From NCBI RefSeq assembly GCF_029894425.1, contig NZ_JARXYJ010000001.1, positions 8,948,501 to 9,012,500 on the forward strand: 64,000 bases of DNA, in the 5' to 3' direction. This DNA comes from Streptomyces sp. SAI-127 (lineage in GTDB: Bacteria; Actinomycetota; Actinomycetes; Streptomycetales; Streptomycetaceae). Below are positions 44,841 to 52,529 of this stretch, one piece after another (position 1 is the first letter of the stretch; every line of letters starts with the position of its first letter). Both the position numbers and the translations under genes were made by a program. Under the pieces are notes generated by a model. That model saw only the letters and a list, made by a program, of their open reading frames with translations. It did not search any database and was not told where the DNA came from.

Positions 44841-45866
44841 TCAGTCCGTCTCCGAGGGGCGGGGCGTGGCGGTGGACGGCGGGAGGTCGCCGTTGAACCG
44901 TGCGTCCGTGAAGTCGCCGAAGTCGACCTTGCGGGGGATGAGCTTCAGCCCGGTGAAGGTGTCCGCGATCTCCTGTTCGGAGGCGATGAGCCGCTGGTCC
45001 ACCGCCACCGCGACCCGGGTGGTGTAGGTGCGCTTCACCGCGGCCAGCGCCACGTCCTCGGGCAGCCCGGTCTCCTTCGCCCAGACCTTCGCCCACTCCG
45101 GCTCGTGGGAGTAGACCCACTTGTAGGCGCGTCGCAGCCGCTCCAGGTAGTCGTTGATCGCGGCGACCTTCTTCTTGTCCTTCAGCGCGCTCGGCGCCGC
45201 CACCTGGAAGGTGAGGCCGTTGGTGACGCCGTCCCCGGTGGTCAGCACGCGACCCTGCTTCGCCTGGAGGATCTGCGAGGTGTACGGGTCCCACACCGCC
45301 CACGCGTCGACCTTGCCGGAGGTGAACGCGGCCAGGGCGTCGGCCGGCTGGAGGTACTTGACCTTCACGTCCCCCAGGCCGAGCCCGGCCTTCCTGAGGG
45401 AGGCGACCAGTTGGTAGTTGGCGGACGAACCCTGCGCCACGGCGACGGACTTGCCCTTCAGCTGCGCCGGACCGGTCAGCTTGGAGTCGTTCGGTACGAG
45501 GATGGCGTCACCCTTCGACGTACCGTGCCAGGCCGCCACCACCGTGATCTTCGAGTCGGCGCCGGCCGCGAACACCGGCGGGGTGTTGCCGACGCCGCCG
45601 ATGTCGACGGCCTTGGCGTTGACGGCCTCCAGAAGCGGCGGGCCGGAGGTGAAGGTCGACCACTTGATCTTGTAGTCGAGGTTGTCGAGCTCCCCGGCGG
45701 CCCGCAGGATCGCCTCCGAACCGCCCTTCTGGTCACCGACGTTAAGCGTGAGCGAGCCCTTGCCGTCGGTGTCGGAGCCCGTGCCGGCGGTGGCGTTTCC
45801 GCCGCAGGCGGTGAGCAGAAGGGCGAAGGGGAGGAGCAGTGCGGCGGGGGCGAGGCGACGTCGCAT
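44841..45866 (-). CDS. ssuA: Aliphatic sulfonate ABC transporter, substrate-binding lipoprotein
   Basis: 341 residues. Lipobox LLTAC at residues 18-22. The periplasmic-type binding domain has LNVGDQKGGSEAILRAAGEL, STFTSGPPLLEAVNAKAVDI, GGVGNTPPVFAAG and LKGKSVAVAQGSSANYQLVA, all close to SsuA. It binds alkanesulfonates (or taurine-like compounds) outside the cell and delivers them to SsuC. Third gene of the ssuCBA order, 44 bp after ssuB. Confidence 0.94.
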   Translation of the reverse strand: MRRRLAPAALLLPFALLLTACGGNATAGTGSDTDGKGSLTLNVGDQKGGSEAILRAAGELDNLDYKIKWSTFTSGPPLLEAVNAKAVDIGGVGNTPPVFAAGADSKITVVAAWHGTSKGDAILVPNDSKLTGPAQLKGKSVAVAQGSSANYQLVASLRKAGLGLGDVKVKYLQPADALAAFTSGKVDAWAVWDPYTSQILQAKQGRVLTTGDGVTNGLTFQVAAPSALKDKKKVAAINDYLERLRRAYKWVYSHEPEWAKVWAKETGLPEDVALAAVKRTYTTRVAVAVDQRLIASEQEIADTFTGLKLIPRKVDFGDFTDARFNGDLPPSTATPRPSETD

Positions 45867-45910
45867 GGGGGATCCGTTCTGTGGAACTTGACTTGTAGAA
45901 AGGGGGGAGT

Positions 45911-46729
45911 TCAGGCGGCTGCGGTGTCGACGCCCAGGCGCTCCAGGAGCTGGCCTCGGATTTCCGCGAACCGGGGATCGGCGATGTCGCGCGGCCGGTC
46001 GAGGTCGATCGTCTGCTCGTGCGCGATGACGCCCTCGTCCATGACCAGGACCCGGTCGGCGAGCAGCACGGCCTCCTCGACGTCGTGCGTCACGAGCAGC
46101 ACCGCGCAGCCGCGCCGCTGCCACAACTCCCCGACCAGACGCTGGGCCTTGATCCGGGTGAGGGCGTCGAGCGCGCCGAACGGCTCGTCCAGCAGCAGGA
46201 GATCGGGCTCACGCACCAACGCCCGTGCAAGCGAGGCGCGTTGGGCCTCACCACCGGAGAGGGTCTTGGGCCAGGCGTCCGTGCGGTGGCTCAGGCCGAC
46301 CTCCCCCAGGGCCTGGTCGGCGACGGCGCGCGCGGGCTTGCCCGGCAGGCCGAGCAGGACGTTGCGCCACACCTTCTTCCACGGCATCAGCCGGGGTGCC
46401 TGGAAGGCGACGGCCTTGCGGCGCGGAACCAGGACGGTGCCCTCGATGTCCCGGTCGAGTCCGGCGAGGATACGCAGCAGGGTGGACTTGCCACAGCCGC
46501 TGCGGCCCAGCAGGGCCACGAACTCGCCTGCGCGGACGTCGAGTCGGAGATCGTCGATGACGGCACGGCCGTCGAAGGAGCGGGTCAGCCCTTCGACGCG
46601 CACGGCCTGCGCGGGGCGGGGTGCCTGCGCCTTGGATGCATCAAGCTTGGACTCCTCGACAGGGGAACTCTCAGCCGTGGATTTCTCGGTCACCTGGTGG
46701 TTCACCGGCCGGTGAACGTCGGTCGCCAT
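45911..46729 (-). CDS. ssuB: Sulfonate ABC transporter ATPase
   Basis: 272 residues. Walker A LLGRSGCGKSTLLRILAG, Q-loop VAFQAPRLMPW, signature LSGGEAQRASLARALV, Walker B LLLLDEPFGALD, H-loop VTHDVEEAV. The first 40 residues are a disordered Ser/Pro/Lys extension. The ATG at 46729 overlaps the 3' end of ssuC by 28 bp. It energises sulfonate import with SsuA and SsuC. Confidence 0.95.
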   Translation of the reverse strand: MATDVHRPVNHQVTEKSTAESSPVEESKLDASKAQAPRPAQAVRVEGLTRSFDGRAVIDDLRLDVRAGEFVALLGRSGCGKSTLLRILAGLDRDIEGTVLVPRRKAVAFQAPRLMPWKKVWRNVLLGLPGKPARAVADQALGEVGLSHRTDAWPKTLSGGEAQRASLARALVREPDLLLLDEPFGALDALTRIKAQRLVGELWQRRGCAVLLVTHDVEEAVLLADRVLVMDEGVIAHEQTIDLDRPRDIADPRFAEIRGQLLERLGVDTAAA

Positions 46730-47625
46730 TGCAGCAGCAGCCTTTCGAGGGAGCGGACGACGAAGTCGGCCAGCAGGCCGAGGAAGGCGTAGACGATCAG
46801 GCAGACCACGATGACGTCGGTGCGCAGGAAGTCCCGCGCCTGCACCATCAGGAAGCCGATGCCGGAGTCCGCGTTGACCTGCTCGGCGAAGACGAGCGCG
46901 AGCCAGGAAATGCCGAGCGAGTAGCGCAGACCGGTCATGGCGCCGGGCAGTGCGCCGGGCAGGATGACATGCCGTACGAGCCCCCACCGCGAGAGCCCGA
47001 GGGACTCCCCGGCCTCGATCAGCTGGGCGTCCACGCCACGGATGCCCGCGTAGACGTTGAGGTAGAGCGGAAAGGTCACGCCGAGGGTGATGATGGCGAT
47101 CTTCGGGGCCTCGCCGATGCCGAACCAGATGATGAACAGCGGGATCAGACCGACGAACGGCACGGTCCGCAGCATCTGCACCGGGGCGTCCACGATGTCC
47201 TCGCCGATCCGGAACAGACCTGAGACGAGGGCGAGTCCGGTGCCGATGAGGGCGCCGAGGAGCAGTCCTCCCGCGACCCGCTGCAACGAGGTCGTCATCG
47301 CCGAGGTCAGCGAACCGTCCGAGATCAGATCACCCGCGACCTGGGCGATACGGCCGGGGGAGGCGAGGACGTCGGCGGTCAACACGCCGGTGCTGCTGAG
47401 GAGTTGCCACAGCGCCAGCAGCAGGACCGGACCGGTGGTGCGGCGCAGCCAGCGGGGGACGCGGGTGCGGCGGGAGGAGCTGGGGACGATCGGTTCGAGG
47501 TCGAGGTCGAGGTCGAGGTCGAGGTCGGGAACGGGGCCGGGGGCAGTGGGCTCGGCGGCGTCCGGGTGGGAGGTTTCCGGAATGTCGGTTTCAGGGGAAC
47601 CTGGCGGGGCGTGGCTGATGCTCAT
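46702..47625 (-). CDS. ssuC: Sulfonate ABC transporter permease
   Basis: 307 residues, six membrane helices, permease EAA loop EAGESLGLSRWGLVRHVILP. The first 60 residues form a non-conserved cytoplasmic tail with an Asp-Leu repeat (DLDLDLDLDL) encoded by a GAGGTC microsatellite. The ATG at 47625 has GGAG 6 bases upstream. First gene of the operon, 124 bp downstream of the leader-peptide stop. Confidence 0.94.
   Translation of the reverse strand: MSISHAPPGSPETDIPETSHPDAAEPTAPGPVPDLDLDLDLDLEPIVPSSSRRTRVPRWLRRTTGPVLLLALWQLLSSTGVLTADVLASPGRIAQVAGDLISDGSLTSAMTTSLQRVAGGLLLGALIGTGLALVSGLFRIGEDIVDAPVQMLRTVPFVGLIPLFIIWFGIGEAPKIAIITLGVTFPLYLNVYAGIRGVDAQLIEAGESLGLSRWGLVRHVILPGALPGAMTGLRYSLGISWLALVFAEQVNADSGIGFLMVQARDFLRTDVIVVCLIVYAFLGLLADFVVRSLERLLLQWRPTFTGR
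47497..47526 (-). repeat. GAGGTC hexanucleotide microsatellite in ssuC
   Basis: Five perfect copies of GAGGTC on the plus strand, encoding five Asp-Leu pairs in the N-terminal tail of SsuC. Copy-number change would keep the frame and vary the acidic tail length. Confidence 0.9.
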
Positions 47626-47658
47626 GATGCTCCACGGAGGGGGAGAGCGACCGGAGAG

Positions 47659-47708
47659 GGGCACGCCTCGACGCCGCCTGAACACGGCACGGATCAGCGT
47701 GCGTGCCC
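47659..47708 (-). promoter_or_regulatory. Alternative hairpins between leader peptide and ssuC (attenuator candidate)
   Basis: In the mRNA sense GGGCACGC (47708 to 47701) can pair with the distal GCGTGCCC (47666 to 47659), or its inner GGCACG can pair with the nearer CGTGCC (47691 to 47686). The two pairings exclude each other, as needed for an attenuator between a leader peptide and its operon. Confidence 0.6.
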
Positions 47709-47749
47709 GTCGGCGGAACGAGGGTGCGGGAAAAGTGGGGAGGAAGGCG

Positions 47750-47833
47750 TCAGCAGCCGCGGCGACACGCGGCGGAGGCCACCCGCAGCAGGTCGATGTG
47801 ACCGCGCGTGGTGAGCAGGACTGAACGCAACAT
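47750..47833 (-). CDS. Cysteine-containing leader peptide of the sulfonate operon
   Basis: 27 codons: begins MLRSVLLTTRGHIDLLRV and ends ACRRGC, followed by TGA. The core LTTRxHxDLLRVxSAxC is that of actinobacterial leader peptides found ahead of sulfur-assimilation operons. The Cys codons are TGT and TGC, the latter just before the stop. It has no ribosome site and its ATG is 7 bases after a -10 box, so it should be translated from a leaderless mRNA. Ribosome stalling at Cys when cysteine is scarce would change the downstream hairpin choice; mechanism known from mycobacteria, here inferred. Confidence 0.88.
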   Translation of the reverse strand: MLRSVLLTTRGHIDLLRVASAACRRGC

Positions 47834-47840
47834 GCGGCCG

Positions 47841-47870
47841 AAGCTAGCCATTCGGCGTGTCCACGGTCAA
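47841..47870 (-). promoter_or_regulatory. Promoter of leader peptide and ssuCBA operon
   Basis: On the minus strand -35 TTGACC (47870-47865) and -10 TAGCTT (47846-47841) with an 18-bp spacer, close to the vegetative (HrdB) consensus. The spacing puts the transcription start at about the ATG of the leader peptide. Confidence 0.75.
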
Positions 47871-47955
47871 TGGCGTCTCGCGGACTGGACCCGCCGTATT
47901 GCGGGGTGGTCCAGGAATGACGAGTGAATCCGGCCTCAGGGGTGAGGATGGGGGC

Positions 47956-48384
47956 ATGGCAGACGCTTTCACCACCCGAGTCCTGAACGTCGCCTCCGGT
48001 TCGTCGGAGCGGATCGTCGACCTCACCGGCGACTGTGAGGCCTTCCTGAGGGAGGTCGCCGCAGGCCGCGACGGCCTCCTCAACGTCTTCATCCCGCACG
48101 CGACAGCCGGCGTCGCGCTCATCGAGACCGGTGCCGGCAGCGACGACGACCTCCTCGCCGCCCTGCATACCCTCCTCCCCGCCGACGACCGCTGGCAGCA
48201 CCGCCACGGCAGCCCCGGCCACGGCCGCGACCACGTCCTCCCGGCGATCGTCCCGCCCCACGCGACGCTGCCGGTGGTGAACGGGCAGCTGGAGCTGGGG
48301 ACTTGGCAGTCGGTGTGCCTGGTGGACACCAACAGGGACAATCCTCAACGGAAGGTGCGTGTCACCTTCCTTGCCGGTTCCTGA
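47956..48384 (+). CDS. YjbQ family protein (secondary thiamine-phosphate synthase-like, UPF0047)
   Basis: 142 residues. NVFIPHATAGVALIETGAGS, WQHRHGSPGHGRDHVLPAIV and QSVCLVDTNRDNPQRKVRV are the family signature; the invariant His residues bind a metal. Members weakly replace thiamine-phosphate synthase, but the physiological role is uncertain. The ATG at 47956 follows GAGGATGGGGGC. Divergent from the leader-peptide promoter by 122 bp. Confidence 0.93.
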   Translation: MADAFTTRVLNVASGSSERIVDLTGDCEAFLREVAAGRDGLLNVFIPHATAGVALIETGAGSDDDLLAALHTLLPADDRWQHRHGSPGHGRDHVLPAIVPPHATLPVVNGQLELGTWQSVCLVDTNRDNPQRKVRVTFLAGS

Positions 48385-48407
48385 TCAGCTCTGTCGGTCC
48401 GTCGAGA

Positions 48408-49082
48408 TCACCGCGTCCAGTACTGGATGTTGCGGAAACGGGCCTCCACGCGCCCCGAGCCGTGGTTGTAGACGCCGTTCTTGAAGTAGCGGGTGGCCGG
48501 GCCCCGGTCGGCGACCGTCAGGACCAGGGCGTCGTCGAACCAGACCTTGATCGTGCCCGTTCCTGTGCTCGCCTGGTGGGCGATCTTCACGTTGAACCAG
48601 GTGTTGTAGGCCCCAGTCTTGAGGACCGTGCCGTCGTAGCGGCGCACGGTGCCCCCGCCCGTGTCGTAGACGTTGAGCATGATGTCGGTGGCCGGAGTCC
48701 CGGAGGGGTGGACGCTCCGCAGGATCTGCACGAAGGAGGCGCCGTCCGAGCCGGAGGGGAGATAGACGTCGGCGTCCCACATGTGATCGCCCGTCTTGTA
48801 GTCGGCCTTCCAGCGCATCTCGGTGCGCGGGTCGGTGGAACTGCCCTCCTCGAAGGGCTCGTCGGTGGCGTACACCCACATCCGGTGGACTCCGCCGCTG
48901 TAGCTGTGACGCTCGCTCAGATCGAGGTTCCAGGGCTTCTGCCAGCTGTAGCTGAACGACGTCTGCCTCCAGCCGTCGGTCGGGTCGGCGGCCACCGTCG
49001 CGCCGGCGGGCCGGGGGAGGGCGAGTGCGGGGCCGCCGACCAGCAGTCCGGCCGCTGTCCGTAAGACGGATCTCCTGTTCAT
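48408..49082 (-). CDS. Secreted polysaccharide lyase-like protein, TTA codon
   Basis: 224 residues with a twin-arginine-type signal (NRRSVLRTAAGLLVGG). The mature part is a concanavalin-like beta-sandwich: TEMRWKADYKTGDHMWDADV, ASFVQILRSVHPSGTPATDI, YNTWFNVKIAHQAST and RYFKNGVYNHGSGRVEARF resemble PL20/PL-type lyases that cut glucuronan or related polyanions. The exact substrate is uncertain. Codon 7 is TTA (49062-49064), so translation should need the bldA tRNA. It follows the PHB depolymerase gene on the same strand. Confidence 0.83.
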   Translation of the reverse strand: MNRRSVLRTAAGLLVGGPALALPRPAGATVAADPTDGWRQTSFSYSWQKPWNLDLSERHSYSGGVHRMWVYATDEPFEEGSSTDPRTEMRWKADYKTGDHMWDADVYLPSGSDGASFVQILRSVHPSGTPATDIMLNVYDTGGGTVRRYDGTVLKTGAYNTWFNVKIAHQASTGTGTIKVWFDDALVLTVADRGPATRYFKNGVYNHGSGRVEARFRNIQYWTR

Positions 49083-49221
49083 CGGGCGTCCTTTCCGTTC
49101 CGGGAGTGGAGGTCGATCCGGTCGGGAGGCAACACCAATACATCGGAGGAGTCAATGACTTCGACCGCACCTTGTGTGCACGGAGGTGGATTCAGAGCGA
49201 TTCAGGCGGGTCCCTGTTCCC

Positions 49222-49240
49222 CGATACACCCGATGTATCG
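49222..49240. promoter_or_regulatory. Palindrome upstream of polysaccharide lyase gene
   Basis: CGATACA (49222-49228) / TGTATCG (49234-49240) with a 5-bp spacer, and a related ATACATCGG at 49138-49146 in inverse orientation to part of it. The paired sites are candidates for a repressor of the lyase gene or a terminator of the depolymerase gene, whose stop is at 49253. Confidence 0.45.
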
Positions 49241-49252
49241 ACAGGTTCGGGA

Positions 49253-50740
49253 TCAGGCCGGGCAGCCGGAGTCGGCCACGACGTAGTAGCCGGGCGCGGT
49301 CTGCTCGAGGGTGTGCCCGGTGAACGTGTTCCACAGGCCCATGGGCTCGTCGGAGCCGTTGGCATAGGTCTGGCCGTCGCTCTGATGGGCGCGGCCGGCG
49401 ACCGTGTGGTCGTAGTTGCTCGCCGTATGACACGTGGGTGTGAACCCGGTGGTGGATGCGGTCACCGGGCCGGAGACCGCGCCCGGCGCGCCTGCCGCGT
49501 CCACGGCCGCCACGGTGTAGCCGTACGTCGTGCCTGCGGTCAGGCCGGTGTCGGTGTAGGCGGTCGACCCGGTAGTGCCCGCCTTCCTGCCGTCTCGGTA
49601 GACGCTGTACGAGGCCGCGTCCGGCACCGCGTTCCAGCTCAGGGCCGCGGTGGTGCCGGTGGTCCCGGTGACCGTCAGTCCCGTGGGCGCGGGCAGGGCG
49701 CCGGTGCCCTGGTCGTGGCCGTCCAGGCCCCAGAAGTGCAGGGTGTGGTAGCTGGAGCAGATGGTGTCGAGGTAGTACGTGCCGGTGGCGCCGCACTGCT
49801 CGGTGCCGCTGCCCGGGTCGACCGCGAGCCCGTGCGCCATGCCGGCGATCGAGTAGACCTCGACCGCGGGTCGGCCGGAGGTGTCGTCGTAGGCGGTCAG
49901 CGTGGTGCCCCCGCTCAGGCTTTCGGTGCGCGAAGGCGTCTGGCCGATGCCCCACACGTCGGTCCACTGGTCGCGCAGCTCGGTGGCGTTGGCGGGCCGG
50001 ACCGTGGTGTCGGCGGAGCCCTGCCAGATCGCGACGCGCGGCCAAGATGCGGTGCCGGCGGGAGCCGCGGAACGCACCAGGTCGCCCCACTGGGCGGGCG
50101 TCCTGTCCGGTGGGCTGTACATGCAGGTGTACGCCGCGGAGACGGTGGTCGCGCAGTACGCGGGCAGACCGGAGTCGATGGCGCCGGCCGCGAAGACGTC
50201 GGGGTAGGCGGCCAGCAGGTTCGCGGTCATGCCGCCGCCGGCGGACAGGCCGGTGACGTAGACCTGCCGGCTGTCGCTGCCGTACTGCGAGACGGCCTTG
50301 TCGACCATCTGCCTGATCGACAGTGCCTCGCCCCGACCGCGCGAACTGTCCCCCGGCTCGAACCAGTTGAAGCAGGAGTTGGCGTTGTTGGCGCTGCTCG
50401 TCTGGGGGAGGACCAGCGCGAAGCCGTAGCGGTCGGCGAACTTCGGCCAGCCGGAGTGGGCGTAGTAGTCGCTCGCGCTCTGGGTGCAGCCGTGCAGGGC
50501 GACCACGAGCGGGGCGCCGGACGGCAGGGCGTCCGGCGCATAGGCGTACATGGACAGGTTGCCGGGGTTGGTGCCGAAGCCGGTGACCTGGGTCAGGCCC
50601 GCGGCGGACGCCTGCGGGCCCATGGCGACCAGGCCGGCTGTGAGGGCCAGGGTGCCCGCGGCGGCGGCGACCCGGCGGCGGATGCCTCTGACGAGGCTGC
50701 GGCCCTTCGTGAAGCGGAACGGAGGATGCGACGGTCCCAT
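49253..50740 (-). CDS. Secreted PHB depolymerase-like esterase with Fn3 domain
   Basis: 495 residues. Signal peptide near residues 17-45 (RRRVAAAAGTLALTAGLVAM). Catalytic domain with oxyanion region PLVVALHGCTQSASDYY, lipase box TGLSAGGGM and His in VYSIAGMAHGLAVDPG, then a fibronectin type III domain (LTVTGTTGTTAALSWNAVPD to VTASTT), and a C-terminal domain bounded by Cys (CHTASNYDHTVAGRAHQSDG, ending DSGCPA). This is the layout of extracellular short-chain PHA depolymerases and related feruloyl esterases. ATG 50740 has AGGAGG 8 bases upstream, the first of three SD-bearing repeats. Confidence 0.9.
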   Translation of the reverse strand: MGPSHPPFRFTKGRSLVRGIRRRVAAAAGTLALTAGLVAMGPQASAAGLTQVTGFGTNPGNLSMYAYAPDALPSGAPLVVALHGCTQSASDYYAHSGWPKFADRYGFALVLPQTSSANNANSCFNWFEPGDSSRGRGEALSIRQMVDKAVSQYGSDSRQVYVTGLSAGGGMTANLLAAYPDVFAAGAIDSGLPAYCATTVSAAYTCMYSPPDRTPAQWGDLVRSAAPAGTASWPRVAIWQGSADTTVRPANATELRDQWTDVWGIGQTPSRTESLSGGTTLTAYDDTSGRPAVEVYSIAGMAHGLAVDPGSGTEQCGATGTYYLDTICSSYHTLHFWGLDGHDQGTGALPAPTGLTVTGTTGTTAALSWNAVPDAASYSVYRDGRKAGTTGSTAYTDTGLTAGTTYGYTVAAVDAAGAPGAVSGPVTASTTGFTPTCHTASNYDHTVAGRAHQSDGQTYANGSDEPMGLWNTFTGHTLEQTAPGYYVVADSGCPA

Positions 50741-50749
50741 GACGACTGC

Positions 50750-50794
50750 CTCCTGATACACGGGCTCCTGATGCACGGGCTCCTGATGCACGGC
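50750..50794 (-). repeat. Three 15-bp tandem repeats carrying Shine-Dalgarno sequences
   Basis: Plus-strand unit CTCCTGATGCACGGG at 50750-50764, 50765-50779 and 50780-50794, with two substitutions. On the mRNA each unit ends in AGGAG, and two are followed 3 bases later by an in-frame GTG codon. The copy nearest the ATG at 50740 is the ribosome site of the depolymerase gene. The rest of the 318-bp divergent space to 51058 has a TAGTCT -10-like hexamer at 51017-51022 toward the next gene and nothing else I can name. Confidence 0.85.
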
Positions 50795-51058
50795 CGGGCC
50801 CGTTGGTCGGTTGCCGTGCATCATCGGGGCGCGTCCGCCGGCCTTGGCATGGGCTGAACAGCCAGGACCGAGGGAAGCGCTGTGTGACGGCCGCCCATAA
50901 TCGCTCTCGCGCTCGGCCGGGCAGGACCTGCCGCCCGGTCCGGGGTGGTGTCCCGCACCATCGCCGTAAGGCCGACGGTGGTTGGCCGACCCATGTCTGA
51001 GGCGGGTGGGGCGCCCTAGTCTCCCGCGCATCCCTGCAGCGTCCTCGGAGGCACACTG

Positions 51059-52498
51059 ATGCGTCTGTCCCCCAGCTCTCCGTCAGGCTCCTGGCAACAC
51101 CGCGTTCCCACGGCCCTCGCCGTGGCTGCTCTCGTGCTCACTCCCACGTCCGCCACCGCCGCATCGGGAAATCCGGGCGGGCACTGCGCGCACCAGGCGC
51201 AGTTGCGCGTGCCCGGGGCCGAGCGTCAACAGGTGGCGTGTCTGGCCGAGTTGACCACGGCCGGCACGGTCGCGTCGGGGCACACCGACCCGGCCGACTG
51301 GGCCGGGCTGACACAGAAGGACCTGGCCGTCCCCGGCGGAGTTCCGGGCATGCAGATCGACGGCTACTTCCCCGACACCTCCACCACGAACACCAACCAC
51401 GGCTGGAGACACGACTCGCAGTTCGTCATCCGGCTGCCCGACCGGTGGAACGGCGGCCTGGTGGTCGCCGGCACCCCCGGCAACCGTGAGCAGTACGCCA
51501 ACGACCGGGCCATCGCCGACTCGGTGCTGTCCCGCGGCTATGCGTACGCCGCCACCGACAAGGGCAACACCGGCCTCGCCTTCTACCGGGACGGGAAGAC
51601 GCCGGGTGACGCCATCGCCGAGTGGAACGCCCGGCTCACCCAGCTCACCCGAGCCGCCCGGGTCACGGTCGCCGCGCGCTACCACCGTCCGCCCTCGCGC
51701 ACCCTGGTGACCGGCATGTCCAACGGCGGATACCTGGTGCGCTGGCAATTGGAGAACCGTCCCGAGCTCTATGACGGCGGAGTCGACTGGGAGGGCACCT
51801 TGTGGCGCCCCGACGGGCCCACCCTGCTGGACTTCCTGCCCGAGGCGCTGCGCCACTACCCGGTGTACGCCGCCGGGGGCGGACGCGCCCGGGAGGCGCG
51901 GGAGGCCCTGCACGCCGCGGGGTTCCCGGCCGGGTCGGAGTTCCTCTGGCCGTATCACCACCAGGTCTACTGGGACCTGACCCAGCGCATCTACCGCGAG
52001 GAGCTCGACCCCGGTTTCGACGGGGCGACAGAGGCGGGTACGCCGTACTGCACGACGGGGACACCGGCCTGCGACACCGACTACGAATACGCGACGCGTC
52101 CCGACGAGGTGAGGCGGGCCGTGGCGAAAATCGCCCTGACCGGACGGATCGGCAAGCCGCTGATCACCCTGCACGGCACCCTGGACGTCCTGCTGCCGAT
52201 CAGCCAGGACTCCGATGTCTACGCCCGTATGGTGCGCGACGCCGGACGAGGCGGTCTGTACCGCTACTACCGCATCGAGGGCGGCACCCACACCGATGCC
52301 CTGGCCGACGTGTTCCCGGACCGGCTGCGTCCCCTCGCGCCCTGCTACCGCACGGCGTTCACGGCTCTCGAACGCTGGCTCGGCACAGGCCGGCGGCCGC
52401 CCGCCTCCCGGACCGTGGCCCTGCCCGCCGGGGCGGAAACCGCGACCCTGGTGAACAGCTGCTCCCTGGGAGCTCGAGGGCATGGCGGCCATCTCTGA
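51059..52498 (+). CDS. Secreted alpha/beta hydrolase (tannase/oligomer hydrolase-like)
   Basis: 479 residues, signal peptide about 1-36 (VPTALAVAALVLTPTSATAA). The fold is alpha/beta-hydrolase: FVIRLPDRWNGGLVVAGTPG, nucleophile elbow LVTGMSNGGYLVRWQLENR, and acid/base near the end LITLHGTLDVLLPISQDS and RIEGGTHTDALADVFPD. Four cysteines may form disulfides. The closest families by pattern are tannase/feruloyl esterase and 3-hydroxybutyrate oligomer hydrolases; the latter would fit the divergent PHB depolymerase. I cannot decide between these. The ATG has GGAGG 9 bases upstream. Confidence 0.82.
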   Translation: MRLSPSSPSGSWQHRVPTALAVAALVLTPTSATAASGNPGGHCAHQAQLRVPGAERQQVACLAELTTAGTVASGHTDPADWAGLTQKDLAVPGGVPGMQIDGYFPDTSTTNTNHGWRHDSQFVIRLPDRWNGGLVVAGTPGNREQYANDRAIADSVLSRGYAYAATDKGNTGLAFYRDGKTPGDAIAEWNARLTQLTRAARVTVAARYHRPPSRTLVTGMSNGGYLVRWQLENRPELYDGGVDWEGTLWRPDGPTLLDFLPEALRHYPVYAAGGGRAREAREALHAAGFPAGSEFLWPYHHQVYWDLTQRIYREELDPGFDGATEAGTPYCTTGTPACDTDYEYATRPDEVRRAVAKIALTGRIGKPLITLHGTLDVLLPISQDSDVYARMVRDAGRGGLYRYYRIEGGTHTDALADVFPDRLRPLAPCYRTAFTALERWLGTGRRPPASRTVALPAGAETATLVNSCSLGARGHGGHL

Positions 52499-52529
52499 CC
52501 TGCTGATCCTGCCGGGGTCCAACGCCTCG

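Noticed and set aside
44838..46715. 625-codon plus-strand frame opposite ssuA/ssuB
   Set aside because: Antisense of clear ABC transporter genes; no plausible domain.
50741..51031. N-terminal extension of the depolymerase through the tandem repeats
   Set aside because: ATG 50740 has the best Shine-Dalgarno and is followed by a normal signal peptide.
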